From the NCBI RefSeq assembly GCF_949987535.1, contig NC_080082.1, positions 28,313,164-28,377,163 of the forward strand: 64,000 nt of DNA, given 5' to 3'. Source of the DNA: Balaenoptera acutorostrata (taxonomy: Eukaryota; Chordata; Mammalia; Artiodactyla; Balaenopteridae). The position numbers and the translations under genes were made by a program. Shown piece after piece: positions 55,132 through 64,000 of the stretch. The notes beneath the pieces were generated by a model. The model was not told the DNA's origin and searched no databases. It worked only from the letters and a program-made list of their open reading frames with translations. Position 1 is the first letter of the stretch; every line of letters begins with the position of its first letter.

Positions 55132-55891
55132 GTGTGCCATGCTGAGGGCTCTGGTGCAGACAGGGGAGCTGACCCAGGCTGGAGGCCAGCTTCCCCAGGA
55201 AGGGGCTGTCCAATGGACAGCTAAGGGCTGTAAAGACGCTGAGGTCCTTCAGCAACACAAACTTTTTGTGACCGCCTGATGTAGAAAAATATTGCATCAG
55301 ACTCTGTCTCATTTTTGTGGGGAGCTTGATAAACCAAGATACTTGCTCTATATCTCTGTGGAAATCTTTGGAGAACAAACGAGACGTCAGTAATGCTCTT
55401 TTTTTTCAGAATGAAAAGTAATTTTCATGGCTTTTTTTCTTTTGCATTGCAAAAGGTGAATTGGGGGGACATGGCTCCCCCAGGACGTCTCTGGCTGGGG
55501 GACAGAGCACCCCGATTTCGTACTACTCAGTGATGCCCTACTGGGACTCAGTGAGTCCACCTGTCACCTTTCCAGGCCCCTGCTGGCATGTCCTCTGTTG
55601 AGTTCCAAGGACATGAGTATGTTTTCTAGGAGCTGGATGCCGGCAGCCACAGAAAGGGACTGCAGGAAACAGGCCTAGAGAAAACAGAAAGCATTAGGCA
55701 TAATCGAAAGATCAGAGGGAAACTGGGAGCTATTTGAGGGTGAGAGAATTTCCAAAGGAAACGCTGAAACTCTGAGTGGCTCCGTGCTGGTGGGAAAGGC
55801 CTGAAGATTCTGGCTCCTGTCCCTCCCCAGAATTAGGGCTCTTCTCTCCCCTCCTTGGAAGCCCCACTTTGATGGGCGAAATCGACGGCCC

Positions 55892-56024
55892 ATCTTTTTT
55901 TTTTTTAAATCTTTTGGCCACGCTGCGCAGCATGTGAGATCTTAGTTCCCCGACCAGGGATTGAACCCACACCCCCTGCATTGGCAGTGGGGAATCTTAA
56001 CCACTGGACCACCAGGAAAGTCCC
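55892..56024 (-). mobile_element. Short CHR/BOV-tA-type SINE
   Basis: TTTTTTTTAAATCTTTTGGC at the tail side, ends CCACCAGGAAAGTCCC. Flanked by GCCCATCTT / GCGCATCTT. Confidence 0.9.
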
Positions 56025-56089
56025 TTGACAGCGCATCTTAACCCTCAAGGCTCCCTTATTCCACCCTCGTTTCTCCTCAGACCCCTCTC

Positions 56090-56265
56090 CTGTTAGTCCC
56101 ACGCTCAGGCCCTTGCTCATGCTGTGCCCTGACCTGGAATGCCTTTCCCTTCCTCCCAACCCCTGCAAAGCAGACCTATCCTTTTGTGCCCACCTTCTTC
56201 AGGAAGCCTTCTCCTCCTTGGCATCTTTGGAGTGCTTTTCTGGTGGGGAGGCATCATTATTTGGG
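56090..56265 (-). repeat. L2 LINE fragment
   Basis: 'ctcaggcccttgctcatgctgtgccctgacctggaatgcc' and 'caccttcttcaggaagcct'. Confidence 0.78.
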
Positions 56266-56316
56266 TAGGCTCTGATCTCTTGCTTCCTGATATTTTACAG
56301 GTGGGTCATCAGGGCC

Positions 56317-56855
56317 AGCACTGTCCAACAGAAGCATAACAAGTAAAATTTTCTACTAGCAACACTGAAAAAGTAAATAGCAACAGATGACATTCATTTT
56401 AATAATATGTTTTAACACAACATAGCCAAAGTATTATCACTTTAACATATCAATATTAAAAATTAATGAGAAAATAGAGTTGACCCTTGAACGACATGGA
56501 GGTTAGGGGTGCTGACCTTCCCCAGGGTCAAAAATCCGTGTATAACTTAGTCTGCCCGCTGCACCTGAGGTTCCTCCATACCCGCGGTTCCTCGCTACCT
56601 GCGGTGCAGCATCCATGGATGGATTCAGCCAACTGCAGACTGTGTAGTACTGTAGTATTTACTGCTGAAAAACTCCACACGTAAGGGACCCACACGGTTC
56701 GAACCCTTATTGTTTAAGGGTCAATCGTAGTTTACATCTTTATCTTCATACTTTCTTTGAAATCTAGTTTGTATGTGACATATGATCTGTCTCAATTCAG
56801 TGTAGCCACATTTCAAATGCTCACTAGTCAGCTCCTGACTACCGTGGAAGCCAGC
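56317..56855 (+). mobile_element. hAT-type DNA transposon (MER58-like), split by a Tigger-type element
   Basis: CAGCACTGTCCAACAGAA start and 'ttcattttaataatatgttttaac' on the left; 'tttgaaatctagtttgtatgtgacatatg', 'gtagccacatttcaaatgctca' on the right. Interrupted at 56477. The subfamily name is from memory. Confidence 0.6.
56477..56727. mobile_element. Tigger/pogo-type MITE
   Basis: Terminal inverted repeats GAGTTGACCCTTGAACGA (left) and, reverse-complemented, CGATTGACCCTTAAACAA (right), flanked by the TA target duplication (56475-56476, 56728-56729). About 251 bp, no transposase. Nested in an older hAT element. Confidence 0.82.
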
Positions 56856-57163
56856 ACAGATCTAGGCCATATTAGTCCTTGGGTTACAGGTGACAGAAGT
56901 TCACATTAAACTGGCTTAAGTGGAAAAGGGCATTGGCTCATGAAACTGAAAAGACCAGGGGCGGATGGTTTCAGGCACAACTAAATCCAAGTGTTCGAAT
57001 AATATCGATGTCAACAGAGTTCTGACTTTCTGTATTTCCCAGCTCTTCTCAAGCAGGCTCTGGGTGGCAGAGCAATGACAGCCACCACCAGCCTCAGACT
57101 TTACCGGCTCAGCCACCTGAGCCCCACACCCACGTTCTCTTCTCCAAGAGTTCCTTCTCAGGG

Positions 57164-57490
57164 GCTTCCCTGGTGGCGCAATGGTTGAGAATCTGCCTGC
57201 TAATGCAGGGGACACGGGTTCGAGCCCTGGTCTGGGAGGATACCACATGCCGCAGAGCAACTAGGCCCGTGAGCCACAACTACTGAGCCTGCGCGTCTGG
57301 AGCCTGTGCTCCGCAACGAGAAGCCGCGACAGTGAAAGGCCCGCGCACCGCGATGAAGAGTGGCCCCCGCTGGCCGTAACTAGAGAAAGCCCTCGCACAG
57401 AAACGAAGACCCAACACAGCCAAAAATAAATAAATAAATAAGTAAAAAACCAAACAAACAAACAAAACTAACAATTCATGCTTTAAAAAA
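57164..57490 (+). mobile_element. CHR-type SINE
   Basis: Head GGGCTTCCCTGGTGGCGCAA, tail TAAATAAATAAATAAGTAAA. AAGAGTTCCTTCTC (about 57147) and AAGAGTTCCCTCTC (about 57493) flank it. Confidence 0.95.
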
Positions 57491-58429
57491 AAAAAAAGAG
57501 TTCCCTCTCGCCAGACTCCCATTGGACCAACTGGTCACGTGCTCATTTCTGAACCAATCACTGTGTAGCTAGGTGATTGGAACTGACTGATTGGTCAGAC
57601 CTGAGTCACAAGCCCATTTCCCCCCAACAAGGTAGGAGAGTGGAGTCCGCTTCACATGACCTGCCTGGATAGCGAGTGGGGGAGGGGTTGTTTCCAAAGG
57701 GGGCTGCTACCAGAAGACCGGGGTGGGGAGCGGGAGCGGGAGCAGGAGAGGGAGGGGTGAGTGGTGGGAGTGGGAGGTGGCCAGAGCAGGGGTGGGATCC
57801 AAAGGGGCTCCCAAAGAGTAGTGGAGCCTCAGGTCAAAGAGGAAAGCCATAATGTGGTCCTGCGGAAATGTTTAATATCTTTAATGACTTGCATCGCACC
57901 TGCCCATGACGACGGACGACAGCCTTTGTGCTGGAGCCGGCCGGGAGGTTGGCGGACTGCAGGAATCGGGAGTGGGGAGGGGCCAGGGTGGCGGTGGGGA
58001 CTCAGGGCGGCCCTGTTTAGCAATTTGTACAGCAGTACTTTACTCCGTCGACAGGGCTGTGGTCACGGGGAGGGAACCAGGGTAATAACCAGTCCCTAGA
58101 CCTCAGACACCACGTCCCCCTTCACCCCTGCACTGAGTACTCAGCCCACCCTGAGAGAAGGCCCTGGGCTGGTGGAGCCCTAAGCAGAACACCAAAACGT
58201 TTTAGCCAAAAGAGGCAGAGCAGATGGGGCCTGCGAGAGGTCTGGAGGTCCCTGAGCCCCAAATGGGCAAAAGGAACTGATGTGTCAATGCAGAGAGCTG
58301 GGCGTGTGAGTCTGAGCTGAAGCCTCAGGGGAAGGCAAGGGGTCATAAATGGCCTCACCTGAGGAGGCTTCCTGAGCTCCTCCTGAGACGGACTGAAAAC
58401 GGATTTGAAGAGCCCAGGGAATTGACCCG

Positions 58430-58453
58430 CCCATCCATCCATCCATCCATTTG
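58430..58453 (+). repeat. (CCAT)n microsatellite
   Basis: About six CCAT units; runs into an L2/MIR-like fragment ('agttcctgctatgtgacaggtactg'). Confidence 0.9.
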
Positions 58454-59012
58454 TCCGATCATCCACTCATGCAGTACTTATGTATCAAGTTCCTGCTATG
58501 TGACAGGTACTGTACTATCTGCTGGGAATACCTGGTGAACAAGATGGCCACAGTTCCTGACTTCACAAGAGCACAGAGGCTAGTGGGAGAGAAACGTGAT
58601 CATCAAATAAGTCAGCGAATAAGCACAGTAACTTTGCATCTGTCAGAAGGAGGCTAGATTGAAAGTGAGTGGGAGGTGGGGTGGAGGGCCATTTTCACCT
58701 GGGGGCTGACCTGGGGATGATGAAAGGAGCCAGCCCTGCATGAGCTGGGGGAAGATGGCTCTGCATGGAGGAAACAGAAAGCGCAAAGGCCCCGAGGAGG
58801 AATGTGCTTTGTGGATTGAAGGAACAGAAAGATGGGGGCAGGGAGCTGGAAGTGGGAGATGAGGCTGGAGAGGTGAGCAAGGCTGGCTCAAAGGGGGCAG
58901 TCAGGATGCTATGGTTGTCGGGATGGCCCTATAGACACTACTTCTGCAAAGTCAGTTTGACAGGTGGAAACTTGCTCCACAATATTCAGCAGGTGCAAGA
59001 AATGGTACACTG

Positions 59013-59570
59013 GGGACAAACAGCAATATAGGTGATGGTCTGAGACAGCACCACCAAGCTGGGAACTAGGGAGATGGCCGAGACTGACCCCAAGGCCATG
59101 CAGGATCTCACCTCGGTGGTGCGGACACCCCTGCAACAGATGCAAGATAAATTTCAGACCACGTCCGACCAGATCATTGGAAGAATTGATGACATGAGCA
59201 GTCGCATTGATGACCTGGAGAAAAATACCACAGACCTCATGACACAGGCTGGGGTGGAAGAGCTGGACGGTGAAAACAAGATCTCTGCCACACAGAAGAG
59301 TTGAAGGTTGCTCATCTGCACTGGAATCTGGAACAACCTTTTTACAAGCCAAGAGGAGACGATGGTTTTTTGCAACTAACTACTATGTGTAGATAGGTTT
59401 TATATTATAAAGTGTGCATTCTTCTTACCACATACTATAGAGTTAATTTATAGAGTGATTTCCCTCCCGTGCCCCCCACGTTTCCTGAACACGGTAACTT
59501 CATATCTTGGACCTTGGTCAGTTGTGCTATTAAACACTAATACTTTGGCAGTTCCTGGGGGGGAAAAAGA
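59013..59570 (+). pseudogene. HSBP1: HSBP1 retrocopy (processed, intact open frame)
   Basis: An intronless copy of heat shock factor binding protein 1. The open frame at 59074-59304 encodes 76 residues, the family's full length, including [19 protein letters not shown] and [16 protein letters not shown]. About 60 bp of 5' UTR-like and 265 bp of 3' UTR-like sequence surround it. The target site AAGAAATGGTACACTG (58997-59012) recurs as AAGAAATGGTACATTG (59571-59586), one mismatch in 16, after a short A-rich end. The parent protein is a small trimeric coiled coil that binds HSF1 and negatively regulates the heat-shock response. Likely substitutions against human fall at several sites (for example PKAM, VVRTPL and ISATQKS). 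It is called a pseudogene because it is a retrocopy; expression is unknown. Confidence 0.93.
59074..59304 (+). CDS. Open reading frame of the HSBP1 retrocopy (76 codons)
   Basis: Starts at the parental ATG ([12 protein letters not shown]) and ends at the parental stop (SATQKS, TGA at 59302-59304). No frameshift or premature stop. The heptad pattern of the trimeric coiled coil is mostly kept, though L-to-P near residue 19 (TPLQQ in place of TLLQQ) could weaken the first helix. Coding capacity is seen; translation is not shown. Confidence 0.6.
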   Translation: MAETDPKAMQDLTSVVRTPLQQMQDKFQTTSDQIIGRIDDMSSRIDDLEKNTTDLMTQAGVEELDGENKISATQKS

Positions 59571-59644
59571 AAGAAATGGTACATTGCTTTATTTTTCTAG
59601 GCTAACATTTAAAGCATTTATTCTATTCCAGGAACTCTAAACGT

Positions 59645-59840
59645 TGAGCATGTATTAACTCTTCAATCTATACAACCCTTTGAGGCAGATACTATTCCTA
59701 ATCTCATTTTACAGATTGGGAAACTGAGGAACAGAGGGACAGAGAGGCTAAATAACTCCAGATGGTCACAGAACTAGCAGAAGCAAGATTTAAACTCAGG
59801 TGGTTCCAGAATCCACACGCTGAGCCGCTCAGCCATGCTG
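59645..59840 (-). repeat. MIR element
   Basis: 'gaggcagatactattcctaatctcattttacagattgggaaactgagg' followed by 'atttaaactcaggtgg' and 'gctgagccgctcagcc'. Confidence 0.9.
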
Positions 59841-60534
59841 CCTCAAGTCAAAATTGGCTGTACACCTCTTGCTTATCAGAGTGGCATGCTACAGAGTCTC
59901 CTGCATTCCTGGGGTTCTCTTTCTAGGGTGATCAAAGGCCTTGGGGGCATGATAAGCAGTTTACAGAACTTGGAAGTGAGCTTCTGGTCTTTGGTCCATT
60001 CTGGTCACCACTGTCCACATGATCCATTCAAAATCGGGGAACTGGGTTGCCCAACTCTCCACACCAAGGGGGGACCTGGGGTCTTTGGCTTCGTCCCAGA
60101 GGGACGAAGCAGTTCCTATCCCACCCCATCAGAGATCCACACCTGCTTCATCCGCTTCACCCCTGAGGTCCCCCCTCAGTGGACCAAGATGCCCAAACCA
60201 GGCCTTGGCAGGGATTCACTACTGGCGCCTGATGGCTTCTGTCCCTGAACCTTGGCCAAGGAAATCAGAGCCTGAGGCACAAAAACTTGGCCTTGCCACT
60301 TGGACTGGCTTGCTGGGAAAAGCCTACCCTTTCTTTTAAGTCTCCTCCAATAATGAAAACAGAACTAAAATTAACGTCTCCAAATCTAGCCTGCCACCTT
60401 AGTTGGCAAGCCCTCATGGCTTTTGCTTTTAAAAAGAAACAATGTAAATAAAGTACCTATCACAGTTCTAGGCTCAGAATAGTTCTAGGCTCAGAATAGT
60501 TCTCAAGAAGGAGTATTAAAAAAAAGAGTATTAA

Positions 60535-60690
60535 GCCAGAAAAATCAGGTTCCACTTATCATCTGTGTGACTCTGGGTAAGTTACTTTGGCCTCTCTGAG
60601 CCTCATTTTCCTCATCTGTAAATGCAGGTAATGATATTCGGTGTTGTGGTGATGTTACGAACATTAAGTGAAATAATGGCTGTAAAGGAG
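60535..60690 (+). repeat. MIR element
   Basis: 'tgtgactctgggtaagttactttggcctctctgagcctcattttcctcatctgtaaatg' with its 3' tail. Confidence 0.88.
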
Positions 60691-61549
60691 ACATTCGCTA
60701 AAACTCAGCTTCCTGCCACTCTTTTCCCAAGCAGAGGTGGGTATGTGTGCCAAGGTCACAGGGATGCTAGGATTCCCCCTTTCAGGCCCCTGGGCTGGCT
60801 GAGCACCAGGTCCCCACGGGGACTGACTCCATCTGTCCCTATTAGGGCTGAGCAGGGCCATGCCGGGACTTCCCCAGTTGCTGGTAGACTTTCCAGGCTG
60901 AGCTCAGGGGACTTTCCTCTCCCAACCTGGACAAATGCCCAGAGTGGAAAATGAGTGAGGTCTGTCCCTCGAGGATCCATCGTTGGTGTCTAGGCTGCTG
61001 ATAAGGGGGAAATGGAACAAACAGGAATAGTGACCCTTTCCCATTTTTGGTCTTGGGGATCTGAAGCTGGAATGGGATCCTGAAATGGCTTCCTCCACGC
61101 CACAAATCTGGCACCTGAAAGGTGTCAGGGGAGGACAGCTGACCATCCACCCAAACGCAGGAGGTAGGGCTGAGTGGGGCCTCAGCACCTCCATCCAATG
61201 AGCACTTTCTCCCAGCCAGGCCAGGAGAGGAGCAGGCAGAGCAGGTCTGGCTTGGGCTCCAGCTCTGGGCTTGCCACTGTTTTCTTACCTCTAAAACGAT
61301 GCGCCCATAGAAAGGTTGGTGGTGTAAGGCATGAGGGGAGGGTTCCAGAGGTGGAGAGCACAGGGCTTCTGCCCCAAAGAGGATGTTGGCAAATCACTCA
61401 GCCTGTGTGAGCCTGAGCTCCCTGGAGTAGGAGTAGGGAGCAGCTCCTGCCCACAGCACTGATCTCAAAGGGAAGTTGTGAGCATCTGATAACCTTTATG
61501 ATCTTGGTGAATTTCTGTTGCATCCCTGCGTCCCCTCTCTCCACATTCA

Positions 61550-61558
61550 CGCTCACAC

Positions 61559-61590
<32 letters not shown>
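61550..61590 (+). repeat. (CA)n microsatellite
   Basis: About 19 CA units with a single interruption near the start. Confidence 0.97.
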
Positions 61591-61689
61591 CAGCCAGCCA
61601 GCAGGGCTTGTTCATTATACCTCCAAAACACATCTTGAATCTTGAACTTGACCACCTTTTGCATCTCCACTTCCCTGGTCCAGCCTCCA

Positions 61690-62111
61690 TCATCTCTCAT
61701 CCTCCTTTCCATGGCCTTCTCCCTGGACTCTTGATTTTTCTCTTTCCTCTCATGTCCTTTCTCCTACAGCAGCCCAAGGGATCATTTTGAAAGGCCAACT
61801 GAATCATGTCACTCACCTGCTTTTAAACACTCCAGTGACTCCAACACACGCAGAAGAAAAGCCAAACTCCTCTTCCTGGCATCCCAGCCATGTGTGATAT
61901 GGACTTCAACCTCCTGCCACCATACCCTTGCCCCATTGGCCTTGCTGCCCCTCCAACAGACCACAGCCCCTCCCTGCCTCAGGACCTTTGCACTGGCTAT
62001 GCCTCCCACCTGGAAGACTGCTATTCCCGGCTTTGACTGTGCTTGTCTCTCCCTTTGGAACTCATTGTCACCTCCTCTGACAGTGGCCCTCCCTGACCAC
62101 CCTTCCTATGA
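61690..62111 (-). repeat. L2 LINE fragment
   Basis: 'tgcttttaaacactccagtgactcc', 'gcctcaggacctttgcactggctatgcc', 'ctcattgtcacctcctctgacagtggccctccctgaccaccc' in antisense L2 order. Confidence 0.82.
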
Positions 62112-62125
62112 GAGCCCCTAGTCAC

Positions 62126-62450
62126 TCTTTTTTTTTTCTTTTCATACATCTTTATTGGAGTATAATTGCTTTACAATGTTGTGTTAGTTTCTGCTGTACA
62201 ACAAAGTGAATCAGCTATAAGATATATCCCCATAACCCCATCTCCCCTCCCTATCCCACCCCTCTAGGTCATCACAAAACACCGAGCTGTAGCTATCTGT
62301 TTTACATTTGGTAGTGTATATATGTCAGTGCTACTCTCTCACTTCGTCCCAGCTTCCCCTTCCCCCACTGTGTCCTCAAGTCCATTCTCTACATCTGCAT
62401 CTTTATTCTTGCCCTGCCACTAGGTCCATCAGTACCATTTTTTATGGTGG
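62126..62450 (-). mobile_element. 5'-truncated L1 3' end (antisense)
   Basis: Poly(T) then 'catacatctttattggagtataattgctttacaatgttgtgttagtttctgctgtac', the cetartiodactyl L1 3' end in reverse. Flanked by exact GAGCCCCTAGTCAC at 62112-62125 and 62451-62464. Confidence 0.93.
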
Positions 62451-62464
62451 GAGCCCCTAGTCAC

Positions 62465-62799
62465 TTTTTTTTTTTTTTGGTGGGGAGGCTGCGTTGGGTC
62501 TTTGTTGCTGCACAGGCTTTCTCTAGTTTTGGTGAGTGGGGAGCTACTCTTCACTGGGGTGTGCGGGCTTCTCATTTCAGTGGTGCCTCTTATTGGGGAC
62601 CACGGGCTCTAGGCACGCAGGCTTCAGCAGTTGCAGCACGTGGGCCCTAGAGCGCTCAGGCTTCAATAGTAGCATCATGCGAGCTCAGTAGTTGTGGCTC
62701 ACGGGCTCCAGCGCATGCGGGATCTTCCTCGACCAGTGATCGAACCCATGTTCCCTGCACTGGCAGGCAGATTTTAACCACTGCGCCACCAGGGAAGTA
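62465..62799 (-). mobile_element. CHR-type SINE at the same target as the L1
   Basis: TTTTTTGGTGGGGAGGCTGC at the tail side, CGCCACCAGGGAAGTA at the head. Flanked by CCCCTAGTCAC (end of 62464 and 62800-62810), reusing the L1 target duplication. Confidence 0.93.
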
Positions 62800-62810
62800 C
62801 CCCTAGTCAC

Positions 62811-63940
62811 CCTTGATTGCTATTAAAAGAGACTTTTTTAAAGGTAAAATCGTGATTCTCACATAATTATAAAATGAATACAAGTCAAAGATTTCATTAA
62901 CTCAGTAATTTGTGGGGAAACCAGTAAGATGTTACAACCGACTCAAAGGACACACATATATTGGCAATCACAGATGATGAAATGGATTTATAATACAGAT
63001 GCAAAAATGGTCAATATCCACAGGGCAATAATTAATTGCATTCCACTCCAACAAAATCCACTTGCATTTCCGTGAATAAGAATCATTTGTATGTAGAAGT
63101 AATGAAAGGTGCAGGCCCTTGAGAATCAGCCAGCCAGGACTGGTGCCCCAGACGACACCCAGTTATCTTTCTTGGCCTATTTCAAAGTCTCTTGCAAGTT
63201 TCCTGACATCTGTTTCTTGCACTTAGCAGCACCTTTAAACTTTTCTTTCTTTCTTTTTTTTTTTTTGCCATTTTACCTTTCACGTATTTCTTATCTTTCT
63301 CCCTTCCCCCCAGGCTTGAATGTGTCTTAAGGGCGGAAATTCTGTTTTGTATACAAGCCTCCCCGAAATCCCGTGGAGAAAGTTACCCTCGCGACCTGAG
63401 GTCTTCTGGTCCCTGGGCAGAGCCAGTGCGTGGGTAAGTCTGGGGTTAGGGAGGAGACGTGAATCACGAAATGACACATTGCGGGAAGGAGGAGGCGAGG
63501 GACGGATTAATCACGGACATTCCCTGCACGCCTACTGTGTGCCAAGCAAGGTTTGCGAACTAGGAACACGGTCAGGGAAAAGGGTGGATCTGGCTGTGCC
63601 GCTGCAGGACTTGGTGTAACCCGGAGCCTGAGTAAATGAGTTAAACACACATACAAATGTGAAGTTGCAGTTTTGACGAATGTACGCGTGCCAAGAGACC
63701 CTGCGATATCCGGGCTTCACCTGGTTCGGGCGCCAGCGGAGATCTATAAGCCGGTGCGAGTGTGCGGACTTGACTGTTTCTCGCGGAACAGGCAACAGGG
63801 CATGTATGCAGAAATGCAAGGGTACTTAGAGATATGCAAGAATCAAAGCTGATGTGAATAGTAAATGCATGAATGTAGAATGAATGCCTGTCGGCGGCAC
63901 GAACGCACACGGGTCGAAGTAATAGTCCTCGGTCTCTCCG
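62811..63940. other. Right-end region without recognised gene
   Basis: AT-rich unique or very old sequence to about 63240, a T-rich run (63241-63265), then sequence that grows richer in CpG towards the end ('gacgaatgtacgcgtgcc', 'cggttcgggcgccagcgg'). No exon recognised. It may be the approach to a CpG-rich element beyond the edge. Confidence 0.4.
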
Positions 63941-63967
63941 CCGTTCAGGGTGTCCGGCACACCGCGC

Positions 63968-63983
63968 GCGCCCTCTGCTGGTG
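63968..63983 (+). promoter_or_regulatory. Candidate CTCF binding motif
   Basis: GCGCCCTCTGCTGGTG closely fits the CTCF core (GCGCCMYCTRSTGG). It lies in a locally CpG-rich context (CACCGCGCGC just before). A motif match alone does not show occupancy. Confidence 0.45.
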
Positions 63984-64000
63984 CCCAGGCGCCTAGTTCT

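Noticed and set aside
58909..59352. 147-codon minus frame opposite the HSBP1 retrocopy
   Set aside because: It is the complement of the coding retrocopy and crosses its insertion boundary. The plus frame has full-length homology.
62811..64000. PLLP exon 1 expected on the CCL22 side in human
   Set aside because: No frame resembling the plasmolipin N terminus or its membrane helices was found on the plus strand. The gene is probably beyond the window.

Overview
This is a 64 kb piece of a mammalian nuclear chromosome, almost certainly from a cetacean. The evidence is at least 15 copies of tRNA-Glu-derived CHR-type SINEs (A box like TGGCGCAGTGG, B box like GGTTCGAGCCC, tail of TAAATAAATAAA), L1 3' ends of the cetartiodactyl type, and ancient eutherian repeats (MIR, L2, MER5A, MER20, MLT1). 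Hippopotamids carry related SINEs, so the species is not fixed by sequence reading alone. There are no bacterial, plasmid or CRISPR features.

Two complete protein-coding genes can be assembled, both on the minus strand and both chemokines. CX3CL1 (fractalkine) has coding exons at 9651-9720, 3672-3792 and 638-1718. CCL22 (MDC) has coding exons at 23302-23374, 21960-22083 and 19154-19238. All introns are GT-AG, the phases match, and the reading frames are open from start to stop (423 and 93 codons before the stop). CCL22 followed by CX3CL1, same strand and about 9.4 kb apart, matches the CCL22-CX3CL1-CCL17 cluster of human 16q13. CCL17 would lie beyond the left edge. PLLP, the next gene on the CCL22 side in human, is not seen here.

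Layout: 1-9820 is CX3CL1 (3' UTR running off the left edge, VNTR-bearing mucin stalk, introns, TATA promoter). 9820-17480 is intergenic, with a polypurine tract, SINEs, MIRs, L1 and a solo LTR. 17480-23445 is CCL22 (likely poly(A) site to TATA-like box). 23.5-64 kb has no conventional gene: L2/MaLR/MIR from 24 to 30 kb, a dense L1 graveyard with nested LTRs and SINEs from 31 to 48 kb, then a less repetitive stretch. That stretch holds an intact-ORF retrocopy of HSBP1 (59013-59570, flanked by a 16-bp target-site duplication), nested DNA transposons near 56.5 kb and a CTCF-like motif at the right edge.

CX3CL1 is a membrane-tethered mucin-stalk chemokine acting on CX3CR1. CCL22 is a secreted CC chemokine acting on CCR4. 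They are neighbours of a leukocyte-trafficking cluster and share no pathway enzyme. The least explained sequence is a retroposon-like insertion at 46539-47042, made of two 226-bp head-to-tail units with a poly(T) end and 16-bp flanking repeats. The most biologically interesting coding variation is the 15-bp repeat expansion in the fractalkine stalk.
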